From Diphasiastrum complanatum (lineage: Eukaryota > Streptophyta > Lycopodiopsida > Lycopodiales > Lycopodiaceae), in assembly GCA_029204225.1 (NCBI GenBank), contig CM055096.1:57923600-57987599 (forward strand): a stretch of DNA of 64,000 bases. The letters are read 5' to 3'. The position numbers and the translations under genes were made by a program. The notes under the pieces are model-generated. The model was not told where the DNA came from and searched no databases. It saw only the letters and a list, made by a program, of their open reading frames with translations. Shown piece after piece: positions 12,785-24,189 of the stretch. Numbering within the stretch: the stretch's first letter is position 1; each line of letters begins with the position of its first letter.

Positions 12785-13090
12785 CTTCCATGATGAGGTT
12801 CTGGAGATCCTTTCATAAGTTTCTCCATGGATTGTCAGAGACCTCCACTCCGAAGACCCGCTGCAGGCCTCCGATGAGTAACCGGACAGATTATCGCTTT
12901 CTGAATCCGAATCTGCATTCGAAGCTACAGACAACTCCGAGCCTGCAGAAATCTCCTCTTCCGCACACAGATCATAACCTTCTGTATCTTTCAGCCTGAC
13001 TTGCGAAAGCCTCCTCGCCTCACACTGGGATGATGATTTCAGAACTGCAGCCTCCATATCAGCTTCACAACCCACTTTCAGACGGTTCAT
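12785..13090 (-). CDS. Candidate first exon of an unrecognised host protein
   Basis: The minus-strand frame opens at 13090 (or an internal Met at 13055) and encodes a serine/glutamate/aspartate-rich stretch, including ASNADSDSESDNLSGYSSEA and later ISRTSSWK. A plausible donor AAG|GTCTGT follows at 12785/12784. The upstream DNA (13100-13400) is GC-richer, with a long A-rich run at about 13420-13455, like a 5' UTR/promoter. I do not recognise the family and found no partner exon downstream. It could be a chance frame. Confidence 0.35.
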
Positions 13091-13559
13091 GCCACACCAT
13101 CAACAGCTACCAGTGCAGTGATCCAAGCCTCAGCGGGACTGATTCGCCCAGTACCTTTTCCAATTCCAGCGTTTCAGACCAAGCCAGGAGGCTACGATCC
13201 GACGCTCGCTCTTAAGGACTACAAAACCCCTCTTGGCCAGCCTACGCAGCACAACCAGCAAAGCGCGATCAATGCACGTTCGTCTCCCAGAACAGCAGAC
13301 GCGAAAGCAGCAGAAAGGCGAGCAATCGCTGCTTCTCCCTCGCCCAATTCCGCCATATCCAGACAGCGAACAGAAAAGAACAAGGAAGCAGCAGCAGAGA
13401 AGACATGAAGGAAAACAAAAAACAAAAAAAAAAAAGAAAAAAAAAAAAAAAAGAGCTCCATATTTTTTATTTATTTTAATTATAAATTTTTTTTCAAAAA
13501 TATCGAGACACGTCGGATTCGCTTTCCTATAAAGGTCGCGCGTACCAACGTGGCATGTA

Positions 13560-14683
13560 ACGTCAATATGCCGTTGATATTTTGCAAAATATCTCCCCCC
13601 CACCCTTCAAAAGCAGCGACAGGCCTGCAAATTGAAGGGATGTTGGGCACTTTATATCTACAATTTATTATGGGTCATGACCTTCACTTTAGTGAACTGC
13701 TTTTGACTTCAGATTTTTTTTGTTGTTTTTCTTGCCTTGCTTGCTTGCAAAGGGTGTTACACTATGTGTGTGTCCTCTGTGTTGTAGTCAAGGGGAGTTT
13801 TGACTTTAGATTTTTGTTGTTTTCCAAGGTTAAATTGCAAAACAGAACATTCCTTTTGTTTTTATTAATAAAAGATGGGAACGTGGAATAGCACAAAAGA
13901 GTGCTTGTAGAGATGGTCAAAAAAAGTTTAACACGATCAAATTTAAAATGCTATGAGAAGCCGGTAGACGAATTTGAGAAGAATATGCAACTCGTGCGCA
14001 CTTCAAATACATAGGGTCTAAATACTGCATGTGGTATGCAGTTGAGCTTCTTTGTAAAGAAGGAAATCAATGCATGTGCTAGTAAAGCAAAGCAACTACA
14101 CAAACGCAAATGTAATCTAAGTAGAGGTACATCAGCATTGCAAATAGCAAAGAAAAGTGCAAAAAAACATGCATGGAGGTTCTTGCCTATCAATGAGAGC
14201 TTTCAATTTTGTGAGCATGCTATCTTAATTTTTCTAGAATAGTGCCACAATTTTGAGATCTAGTATTAATTATCTCATAGGTAGTAGTCATTTCAAGCAC
14301 CTTTGAGCTTCTCTTTAGCCCACTAGGCATAACAACATTATCAACTAGTAGTTGTTTTGGGCAACTGGGATAATATTTACCAAATCTCTCCCTTACAAGA
14401 TCATTTAGCTCATCCACCTATAACATTTTCAAACACAAGCAACATGCGCAATAGAAAATTCCAATTATCTAAAGCTATAATTATTTAGATACTAAGAAGC
14501 TTCAATTGATGAGAAGTGACTAGGTGCATCAATCTATTTTATAGTTAGTTTCTTTTGTTGTATGACCTATGATCTTTTTTTCTTTATTATTAACCAAATG
14601 CAAGAATTTTTCTCTAGTTTGATTTTTACTTTCATGTTAACTATTTCTCTAGAGCCATCAATCTAAGTCATTAGACTGTAAAT
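13560..14683. other. No gene recognised
   Basis: Intergenic DNA with short unconvincing frames on both strands (for example minus 14417-14220, beginning MDELNDLVRERFGKYYPS, which I cannot place). It ends where a copia LTR begins. Confidence 0.4.
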
Positions 14684-15368
14684 CGTTGAAAATTTAAAAA
14701 GCCATCTATCTTGACTTTTGGGGTTGATGAAGTTTTCCATCATGCATGTAGTTGTTAGACATGAAAAAGCCAAATTTGGCCTAGTAGAAACTCGAGCCAC
14801 TATACATGCATAAAGTTTAGTTTACCAAATGTGACATGCAAAGCAAACTAAGACTTGTATTGGCACATGCATGAACATTTGTCTAGAAAGTGACACATGT
14901 AGAAAGTTGGTAGATAGAGCTATATTTCTCTACATGCAAAGTGACAGGTGTCATATTTTAAGTAAATACTACTTTTAGAAGTGGAAAAATATGATTGGAG
15001 GCTAGTGCTACTAGTACCATTTCCTATATATATATGTGGGATCTCTCGCAAATTTTGATGATGAATCAAGCATTGAAGCTATTTTCTAGTATTTTGGATT
15101 TTTACATTGTAAGCTTGAATTGCCATTCTCTCTCTAACTCGAGGAGGAGGTTTTGCTCATACATTAAATTCTTTTGTACTTTTCCCACACATGTGAAAGT
15201 AATCATTGTTTGATTATTAGCATTCTAGATTGTGATTTAGCCATAGAATATAGAGATAGATTGTGATTTTCACTTTTCAATTGTTCTATGTGCTAACACA
15301 AAGCTTAGTAAGATCATTCACACATTGAAAGTACATCCCACACGTGTGAACTTGTTGGAATTTTCACA
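14684..15368 (+). repeat. 5' LTR of a copia element
   Basis: It runs from CGTTGAAAAT (a TGTTGAAAAT start with one change) to ..TTTTCACA and is followed at 15369 by TGGTATTAGAGCC, a near match to the tRNA-Met primer-binding site of copia elements. A homologous LTR lies inverted at 22647-23360. The LTR is about 685 bp. Confidence 0.8.
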
Positions 15369-16133
15369 TGGTATTAGAGCCAAACTAAGCTTTTAATACT
15401 ATAATCATTCCATGTATGAGAAATTTTGACTCTATTCAAGCTAGAAAGCAGTTTTTCCACAATTACTATCAATTCTTGATATGTTTGTGGATCAAAGAGA
15501 CCAAAATAGTAACTGATCATACCAGATCAGGTGTTGTACAAATTTCAAGTTTTTCACACGTGTGAAGACCAGCTGCACTTCATTCATTTTGTTCTCTTTG
15601 TTGCTTGATCCAAAGATAGTGACTATATAGCTCGTTGGAAAGCTAAAAAGGGTCTAGTTTCCATTGCAATTTGTTTCAAATCAATCTGATGTGCCTATCA
15701 AGAGTTATAAGCACTTGAATAAGGCTGCGTAGGCCACCTAGACCAGTTTGGACATTTTTTGATTTGACCAAAAATGGTTTGTTTGATTCAAAATCCCATA
15801 TTTGAGCATACCAACCACACAAACTCGAGATCTAGACATTGTTGTGAGTTGTTTGACATGTTGTTTCATACAAAGCCATTGTATTTGAGTCAATTGTGTA
15901 TTCTTTGAGCATTCCACACGTGCCAAAGAAAGTTTGAACCAAAACTTGTCTAAACTACATTGCCAAGTGAGAGAGGTTGATCTAGTTTGTAGAATATTGG
16001 TAGAAATTTTGAGATCTATCTCAAATTATGTTGCAAGATCTTACATAGGAATTGGTAGTATACCCTTTGTGAGTCCTATAGTGAGAGAGAAGCAACATAT
16101 CTTTTGTTCATTACAAGGATTTTATACATATTA

Positions 16134-16650
16134 ATGGCATCTGTGGGAGGATATCTCTTAGAAGCTAGTGAAAGACTGAACACCTCCAACTACTCTATTT
16201 GGAAGGTTAGAATGGAGTCAATCCTAATACTCCAAGATGTAATGGACATTGTACTTGAACTTGAGGAGGAGCCTCAAGGACAACAAGAAGTACAAAAATT
16301 TAAGAAGATAGCTAGGATGGCTCTTCACTTCATTAAAATGAATGTCTCTAATGAGATCTTAAGAGAAATTGGCTCTTGCACCACTGCCAAAAAAGCTTGG
16401 GATGCACTCAAGGCTGTCTATGAGGCAAAGAATACCTCAGAATACTTACTCTTCGAAATCAAATTTTTCATGAGGAGAGTGCATCTAATTATGTATTGAG
16501 AATCAAAGATCTTCATAGGGAGCTTGCTTGTGTTGGAGTCACAATCAACCAAGATGAGCTAGTTTAAGTCATTCTTAATGGCTTGAAAGAAGACTATGAC
16601 AAAAATGCATATTGGCCTAAATTGCCAAATAAATTAGATCAAACTAGTTG
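16134..16650 (+). pseudogene. Copia gag (UBN2-type) fragment
   Basis: About 770 bp after the primer-binding site, an ATG at 16134 opens a gag protein. ERLNTSNYSIWKVRMESIL and the AKKAWDALKAVYEAKNTSEY block are typical of copia gag. The frame stops at 16499. Gag-like sequence continues in another frame (RELACVGVTINQDELV) to about 16650 with further stops, then the element is cut off. It packages element RNA when intact; this copy is dead. Confidence 0.85.
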
Positions 16651-16689
16651 ACAATTTCTCACACTCCCTCTTCAACTAGTTTTAGCATA

Positions 16690-17330
16690 GACTTTGAAAG
16701 TACACCAAGTGATGTTCTATGCTTTGTAAACAAATCTTTTCCAAGTTCTTTGGTGAAAATATCAGCTACACACTCCCTTGAAGAGACATATTAAAGCCCC
16801 ACCTCCTTTGCCCTGACTTGTTCCCTCACAAAATGATATGCCACCTCAATATGCTTGCTCCTTGCATCAAAGATAGGATTTCTTGCCAATCTTTGGGCTG
16901 ATAGGTTGTCACAAAAGATGATTGGACTCTCTGAAAAATTCAGCAAGTGAAGATCCTTCAACATCCTTTTGATCCATATCATTTCCTTTGTGCATGTTTG
17001 TACTCGGCCTCACTAGATGACAATGAGATTGTGGCTTGTTTCTTTGACATCCATGAGATAGCTCCATCACCTATGAAAATAGCATGTGCACTTATGGATT
17101 TTCTATCCACTTGATCTCCTGCATAGTCTGAATCTGAAAAACCATACAAGTTAGGTTATGATCCATTGTAAACAATGCCAAAATCTCTAGAACCTAAGAT
17201 GTATCTTAGCACCCTCTTTCCTAGCTTCCAATGCTCTTCACTAGGATCTTGCATAAATTGGCTTAATCTACCAACATTGTAGTGCATTTTCAAGTTAAAT
17301 CCACATGAAAGTGCAAATTCTTGTGATGTT
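16690..17330 (-). pseudogene. Copia RT/RNase H fragment
   Basis: The minus strand carries LGKRVLRYILGSRDFGIVYN (RT C terminus) followed by RNase H pieces such as SPIIFCDNLSAQRLARNP and ARSKHIEVAYHFVREQV. Frames are interrupted by stops. It abuts a plus-strand copia fragment at about 17330 and a plus-strand gag fragment on the other side, so the block is a patchwork of at least two elements. Confidence 0.85.
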
Positions 17331-17723
17331 GCTTTTATGACTACTATTTCCAAAGAGGAATTATGGCATAGGATATTGGGACATCCCAATTTCATATCTA
17401 TGCTTTCTATGGTCAAAGATTCAAAAGCCATTGGCTTACCAAGATCACTTTCCAAAGAGATCAAGCCATGTGAGGCTTGTGCAATAACAAAATCACATAA
17501 GAAGCCATATCCAAGGTCTTCCATGAAGACTACACATCCATTGGAGTTGATACACTCAGATGTACATTTTGCATCATCTAAAAGCAAGGGAGGTGTCACT
17601 TGCTTTGTTACTTTTATTGATGATTTCACAAGATACACATGGTTATATCTTCTTTCTTCTAAAGCTATGGTGTATGATTGCTTTCTCATTTTCATATCTT
17701 TTGTTGAAAAACATTTTTTTTAA
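17331..17723 (+). pseudogene. Copia GAG-pre-integrase and integrase N-terminal fragment
   Basis: The plus-strand frame reads EELWHRILGHPNFISMLSMV (GAG-pre-integrase), then CEACAITKSHKKPY (zinc-binding Cys pair) and GGVTCFVTFIDDFTRYTWLY (start of the integrase core). It ends soon after FVEKHFF, so the catalytic core is missing. Confidence 0.85.
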
Positions 17724-17781
17724 AAAGTTAAAGCTTTTTGATGTGATGGAGGTGGAGAGTATATTCGTAAAGATCATCTTA

Positions 17782-18231
17782 TGAAGATCTGACTAGCTCC
17801 TGTTGCAAAACAACCAAAAGGACACCTGTGGAGCAAAACTACCCTGGAGTTTCCTCTTGGATCTAGCCCCCAAGCCATAGTGAAGAACACAAGAGAGGGG
17901 AAGAGAAACTGGCTCAAGAATCTCAATTCACAATAGGAGCATGGGCGAGTTTCCAATGGACATATTCTCCTCAATAGAGAGAGAATATTCTTCCTAGGAT
18001 CCCCATGCAACCTAAATTGAGCTATTGACCTCCTATTCTTGCATTAAAGCAGTCTTCACCATGCATGTGCTCCTATGTCCAATTATAGGTCTAGGCCCTT
18101 ATTTTTATTGACTACTTACCAGGCCAAGCCCGGAATGATGAGGCACAACCAATAACCAAACACATATGGAGTGACCGGCTATCCACGTCAGGAATTAATC
18201 TGATTCCCTTATACAAGACATGGACGTAACA
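17782..18231 (-). repeat. 3' LTR of a minus-strand copia element
   Basis: Minus-strand LTR starting TGTTACGTCC at 18231, preceded by the polypurine tract TTAAGGGGGGAAGAA (18246-18232), and ending ..GATCTTCA at 17782. Part of it recurs at 34674-35000. The matching pol remnant lies directly upstream (18950-18250). Confidence 0.75.
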
Positions 18232-18249
18232 TTCTTCCCCCCTTAAATT

Positions 18250-18950
18250 AGTTCTCTCCTCAGAACAAGTAACTATAGAAGACCCAGTTTGTATGTTTTT
18301 AACTCTTCTCATGAATCACTATCCTCAATTTGACCAACCAACCTAAGCAAGCACACAGAGATAGAACAATTTCTCAATTTTTTATCTCTGATTGTATGTA
18401 TCCGTGAAGAAATGTTGTTTGGACGTCCATCTGGTGAATGTCCATATCCTCTACAACAGCTATAGCCAATAAGGTGCGAATAGATTGATGCTTTACCACT
18501 TGACTAAAGGTGTCAGTGTAATTTTGCTCAAATTCTTTAACCGCTAAACGAGCTTTCCATTTGGATATTGATCCATCTGCTTAAGTTTTAGCTTGAAGAT
18601 CCATTTAGAGTCAATAGGTTTAATACTTGCAGGAGGATTAACAAGACTCCAGGTCTTGTTCTTCATCAAGGAATGGTACTCAGCGTCGATGGCAGCTTTC
18701 CATTGCTTCTACAACAGTGGCAGGTTCATCATGACTGAACGCCTGAGGGACAAAACGATCAGGTTGTTGTCGTTGTCTTGCAGACCTTCGAACTGCAAGT
18801 GCTTGAGTGGATGTTTCTGCTGGGTAAATGTCTGGGATAGCTTCAGCTTGGGGTTGAACAATCATGGGTCTAGGCCCATCGATGGTAAATGGTTGGGACA
18901 AAGTCCTGCGTTTGAACATTCATAGGTCGTTGCCTATCAATGGAGAATGG
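18250..18950 (-). pseudogene. Copia integrase-RT linker remnant
   Basis: Minus-strand sequence encodes VRRSARQRQQPDRFVPQAF, the basic linker between copia integrase and reverse transcriptase. It is followed by broken RT N-terminal sequence matching the DAEYHSLM..W.L and KWIFKLK blocks in different frames. The rest of RT and RNase H is missing before the polypurine tract. Confidence 0.75.
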
Positions 18951-19077
<127 letters not shown>

Positions 19078-19559
19078 TTAATGCTTATACATGGTTCTCT
19101 TTGGGTCATCTATCTATTGGTGCACTATATTGGTTATATCTTGTAATTTTATGTGTAGAATGCTCATTAAATGCTATTTTCAGATCCACATGAGTGAAAT
19201 ATAGTATCTTACTATTTCCGTATAGATAGAAATTTCATTTCATATTTTGATTGATGTTTGATCAAGATCTATTAGAGTTTGCATCTCATTCATAGAGTAT
19301 ATGTTGATTTTTTTACATTGGCAATGTTGGTGATTTATTGTCTTTCTAACCAAAGATCAAGGGACACACTTTGGATCTTAATGATCTGAAATTCTTCACA
19401 ACATTGGATACACACGACAAACCACCACCCAATTTTGAGGTTTTGGAAGAACCTTTCACCACTCATCCAAGCTCAATTGATATGGAAATGACGGGACAAG
19501 AAAATACAATTGCAAATGATGAGATTCCTACGATCGTACAAGATTCCAATGATGTGGGT

Positions 19560-20330
19560 CCATAGTGATTCACGACATTTTTGAATATGTGCATAGGATC
19601 CAATAGATGATTAATCAATAGAGCCCTCCAATAGGGTAGTTTATGAAAAATACACAACGGTTTCATACCATCAATTGATTCATTCCATGAAGAATTAACA
19701 TCATGATGTTTCAGCCATTCATCATGTCATTTCGCTACTCCCATGCGCAAGGGTGGTGGTGTAGTTAAAGGATTATCTCTTCACCCCCCAAAAAATTGTC
19801 TATTTGACCTTCGAAAATGATGATCAAGCGACAAGTATTTGTGATGATTTTCATAGATCACTTTTTTCAACATATTTGTGCTATGTCGACCCTCCAAAAG
19901 TGGTCCACAAATGTAATATGCATTGTAACCCGATGTGCTTAAACCTGCATAGTTCATAAACCAAATGTGAGATAAGCTTAGTCAAATGTACTCAAATGCT
20001 AAACCCTAAAACAGATTTGTATAATTATATAGATACTTGAATATTCACCTAAATTGGGATAGTAATGCATTGTCCACATTAGAATTCCATGAGCAATGAA
20101 GTTCCTTTGTTGTATAAGTCTCGAGATGTCGTAAGCGTGAATACCATTCCAAAGAATGCACAATTCATCAACCAAAGGTGCAAGAGAAATCCAAAATGGG
20201 CACAACAAACAAATAATAGGGTGATCGAATATTTTCACTATATTAGCCATTGAAAACATCTCAGATGGATGTACATATCTGTCACCAAAAAATGTAACTA
20301 CTCTATCCCCTTCTGAAATGAGAGCACATG
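19560..20330 (-). pseudogene. CACTA (En/Spm) TNP2 transposase fragment
   Basis: Minus-strand peptides in order are PLVDELCILWNGIHAYDIS, GILMWTMHYYPNLGEY, NHHKYLSLDHHFRR and KLPYWRALLINHLLDPMHIF. All match the central TNP2-type transposase of plant CACTA elements, where the protein cuts element ends. They lie in several frames with stops. A 65-codon plus-strand frame at 19371-19565 overlaps one edge and is not clearly related. Confidence 0.85.
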
Positions 20331-20540
20331 CTTTTCCAAATCAATATCAGGAGATTTTCTAGATAATCATTTATAGCCTAGCATTATAAGTGTGTGTGCT
20401 AAATCTAAAACATGAAAATTAACTAATTATTTCTAATCTTGAATCACTATTGGGAGCTTCGGTATATTGACTTCTCAAGTCTCCAACTTTACTTTTAAAG
20501 CTAGATATGCTTTATATCTATGATTGTTGGCTTTAGTTTC

Positions 20541-21643
20541 TAGGGTTTTGACATTTTGCGAGTAAATCATCTGCGAGTTTTGCGAGTTTTCTTCGTATCT
20601 TGCTTGCAAAATTTCATAGCACATGGCATGCTAACAAATGTAGGTCTCTAGGACTTCTAAGAGGACCAAGTCGGGGCTAGGGCCCGGTGCATTAGCTAGG
20701 TCCAATCTCATGGCCAGGTAAAGCCCAAGAGGGCTATGAACGCAAGAAACCGCAAGAAGGCTCATTGTAGTTCCATGTGATCCAGCCTCCACTAAAAAAC
20801 CTCAAAGAGCCTTCTTGAGATTCCTTGCGGTGGGCTAGACCGCAAGGAGCCGCCTTGCAGTGGCCCAAGGGACCACAAGGACCCAACTTCTTGTGGTCCA
20901 GCACACTGCAAGGGACCGCAAGAAGTCTCCTTGTGGTCCCTCATGGTTTAAAGTTTAGGGTTTAGAGTACCCAACCCAACGGACCATAAGGAGCCCACCC
21001 CAAGGGACTACAAGGAGCCTTCTTGCGATCCAGACCACCGCAAGGGACTGCAACGGATCACAAGAGCCTCCTTGTGGTCTCTTGTGGTGGGATGGACCGC
21101 AAGAAGGCCCCTTGTGGTCCCTTGGGCCACCGCAAAGGACCACAAAGAGGCTCCTTGTGGTCCCTAGCGGTGGGCTGGACTACAAGGGACCACAAGGAGC
21201 CCAAGTAATTTTTTGTTTTGACTGAATCACTTGGCACACCGGCGTGCCAAGTGATTTAGCCAGGAAAAAAAGAAAAAATAAATGAATTTTTTTGCCCTTG
21301 CAACCCACCACCATAGCATGCCGACGTGCTATGGTGGTGGGCTGCCAAGGCAATTTTTTTTTTTCTGAATCACTTGGCATGCTAGCGTGCAAAGTGATTC
21401 AGTCAAAAAAAAAAGTCTTTTTGTAGCACAAGGCTAAAAATGTTTTTTAATTTCAATTTTTTTCTTATTTTGGGATTTCATTATGGGATTGTTAACTACG
21501 TGCCAAACCACAATGCTTATTGATAAACATTCAAGTAGTGGCATAAAAAAGATAGCACACCATGTGTTATCTTTGTATTGACTCATGGCAAGAAAGAAAC
21601 TCACAAAACTCACAAAAAATTTACTCGCAAAATGCCAAGTCCC
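20541..21643. mobile_element. hAT-like non-autonomous element made of hairpins
   Basis: The element is flanked by a perfect 8-bp duplication TAGTTTCT (20533-20540 and 21644-21651). Its ends are inverted repeats of about 65 bp that share the core CATTTTGCGAGTAAA. The interior has no gene. 20690-21200 is an irregular array of GACCACAAGGAGCC-like units in both orientations. 21210-21415 holds three hairpins: CACTTGGCA/TGCCAAGTG, CCCACCACCATAGCA with its complement, and CACTTGGCA/TGCAAAGTG. An 8-bp duplication with an (A)GGG terminus suits hAT; the superfamily is inferred. Confidence 0.8.
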
Positions 21644-21651
21644 TAGTTTCT

Positions 21652-22217
21652 GGTCCAAGTTTCCACACAAGAAGAGAATTGATAAAATCATGAGGTGTAA
21701 ACCACTTTCCACTAAAGTACTAACTTTTTGGTTTTTCACTATTTCTTTTAAATGAAAAAAGTCATTAGGCAAAAAAAAAATAGCACTGAAAGAACATTCA
21801 CACTGATAATCAACCAAGCTAATTTCTAGTTCCAGATTCAGATTACCTTGCATATCGATAACTTGAGCTACAATTTTTTTTTTCGAGACTTTTACTTCTT
21901 TTGCTTGGGTTCCGATGCCATTTGATCAAGCTCATTGAAATATTTGTTCTGAGTTCTCTCCCAAACTCACTTCTTTATGTAACTGAGAATTTTCAATTCT
22001 TGTCCGATATAAATTAAAAAGTGTAAAATTTAGTTTCCACCATCGAAATTCAGTTTCATTGACTAATTACTTTAATTAACATGATTTTGGAATACCAAGC
22101 ATGCATTAATTGACACACAATGATTTCCAGGACCTACGAAATTCCTCTTTTACGTAGATTGCTTTTACGACCTGCAAACTCCGTTGTTTAACTGGATTTT
22201 ACAAAATCTGCATTCAG
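21652..22217. other. Possible intron upstream of the helicase exon
   Basis: AT-rich with no recognised coding block. It may be intron of the ZNFX1-like gene fragment that follows. Confidence 0.3.
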
Positions 22218-22524
22218 GTATAAAATTTTGTTTCGTAAACTTCTATGCGAATGTGTTCTTTTTTGACCACAAAGAACAGGAGCGAGACTTTGGTGGAAGC
22301 AAGGTTAATTTGGTTGAGGCCAGGCTCGCAGTAGAGTTGTGCATGTATCTTCTGAATCAAGGTTGTTATAAGCATAACGACATCACTATCTTGTCAATGT
22401 ACAATGGCCAGCTCAAAGAAATTAGAGCCTATCTAAATCAGCGCATGAAAGAACAAGCCGATTCTTTTGTATCCTTAGAAAATGAAACTTTTAATGATTG
22501 TACAGAAGATGAAACCACAATTAG
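22218..22524 (+). CDS. Exon of an NFX1-type zinc-finger (ZNFX1-like) SF1 helicase
   Basis: The open block encodes NVFFFDHKEQE, FGGSKVNLVEARLAVELC and DITILSMYNGQLKEIRAYL. These match the second RecA-like (AAA_12) domain of ZNFX1-type RNA helicases, around the segment where motif IV/Ia-like TxYxGQL occurs. An acceptor CATTCAG| at 22217 and a donor TTAG|GTAAAA at 22524/22525 bound it. The expected next block (VDNYQGEE) is not in the window, and LTR remnants follow within about 120 bp. It is either one exon of a gene with very long introns or a stranded gene fragment. Confidence 0.65.
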
Positions 22525-22646
22525 GTAAAAAAAAAAATGAGCTAGTTAGTGGTTAGATTTGCAATTGTTTTTTCAAAGGTGCATGCATAAAGGTGTTGCA
22601 TAGATATGCTCAAACAATTCTATTTCAAGAAAAAGGAGCTCATTTA

Positions 22647-23360
22647 TGTGAAACACATGTGGGATGTACTTTCAATGTATGAATGATCTTACTAAGCTTT
22701 GTGTTAGGTACCTGTTGTAATGTAGCATCGACTGATTGTTGTAGAAAGCTTGGTAGAATTCTCGTAATTTCTATTGAGGAGTGAAAATCACAATCTATCT
22801 ATCACAATCTAGAATGCTAATAATCAAACAATGATTACTTTCACACATGTGAGAAAAGTACAAAAGAATTTAATGTATGAGCAAAACCTCCTCCTCGAGT
22901 TAGAGAGAGAATGGCAATACAAGCTTACAATGTAAAAATCCAAAATACTAGAGAATAGCTTCAATGCTTGATTCATCATCAAAATTTGCGAGAGATCCCA
23001 CATACATATATAGGAAATGGTACTAGCTCGAGGTAGCACTAGTCTCCAATCATAATTTTCCACTTCTAAGAGTAGTATCTACCTAAAATATGACACCTAT
23101 CACTTTGCATGTAGAGAAATGCAACTCTATCTACCAACTTTCTACATGTGTCACTTTCTAGAATACAAATGTACAAATTTTCATGCATGTGCCAATACAA
23201 GTCTTAGTTTGCATTGCATGTCACATTTGGCAAACTAAACTTTATGCATTTATAGTGACTTGAGGCCAAATTTGGCTTTTCCATGTCTAACAACTACATG
23301 CATGATGGAAAACTTCATCAACCCCAAAAGTCAAGATAGATGGCTTTTTTATTTTCAACA
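22647..23360 (-). repeat. 3' LTR of a minus-strand copia element
   Basis: Minus-strand LTR starting TGTTGAAAAT at 23360 after the purine run AGAAGGAG, and ending ..GTTTCACA at 22647. It is homologous to the LTR at 14684-15368, in opposite orientation. No primer site follows at 22646, as expected for a 3' LTR. Confidence 0.8.
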
Positions 23361-23399
23361 CTCCTTCTAAAAAGTTATCAATTTGACTTAAATGTTGAT

Positions 23400-23880
23400 C
23401 TTGGAATTAGTCCAAGGTTGGACCTATGCTTGATGAAGGAACTTTACTCAAAGGTTTGGTGAGTAGATCGACAATACATGATGTTGTATCAATATGTTCC
23501 AAATAGATCTCTCTTCCAATGAGCTTCTCTCTCACGAAATGGTGTGCAACTTCGATGTGCTTGCTCCTTGCATGTACCATCTTGATTATACTTGGTTCAA
23601 ATACCCATTTGCATCCAATAATGTGCTTGTTGGATGGAGGATCCGCAAGCTCCCATGTGTTATTGGTGAATGCATAGTATTCTTGCTTCATTACTTCAAA
23701 CCACTCTTTTGAATTGAGTGCATCTTGGACATCCTTTGGCTCTTCATGTTATATGAAATATGCATAATTAGTGGAATTAAGGTCCACTTGCTTGCCTTTG
23801 TCAACATATGAGAGCTGCTGGAAAGAGATGTATAAAAGATAGGTCGAAAAAGATTCGAATAAAAGGAACTCGAACGACAA
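23400..23880 (-). pseudogene. Internally deleted copia pol
   Basis: The minus strand reads through the pre-RT segment (EPKDVQDALNSKEWFEVMKQ), the RT start (NTWELADPPSNKHIIGCKWV) and then directly the RNase H C terminus (HARSKHIEVAHHFVREKL, DLLTKPLS). Nearly all of RT and RNase H has been deleted in frame. The 3' LTR follows at 23360. Confidence 0.85.
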
Positions 23881-24189
23881 CAAAGAAAACTTATTGTGCA
23901 CAACGGAATAAACTATCTTCCTCTTTCTTCATGCATGACTACACCTATCAATTTCAAACAAAACAGTAGTGCTAAAAATCACATTCGATCTTATAGTAAC
24001 TAGCTTTGAAATCATTAGTACTACAATAATTACGTAGCCAAACATTTAAGCATTGAATTATGAGACAAATAATCTGTTGTGAAGAATTACATAAACGCAT
24101 ACATTCTGAGACAAACTTGAACGCAATAAAATATAGTATTGATTCAGTATGAGATGAAACAGAAGTAAATGAGTACAACAAGTTTGCGG

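Noticed and set aside
13130-13603. Minus-strand frame with a long Phe run.
   Set aside because: The Phe run is the A-rich tract at about 13420-13455 read in reverse; more likely a 5' leader or promoter region.
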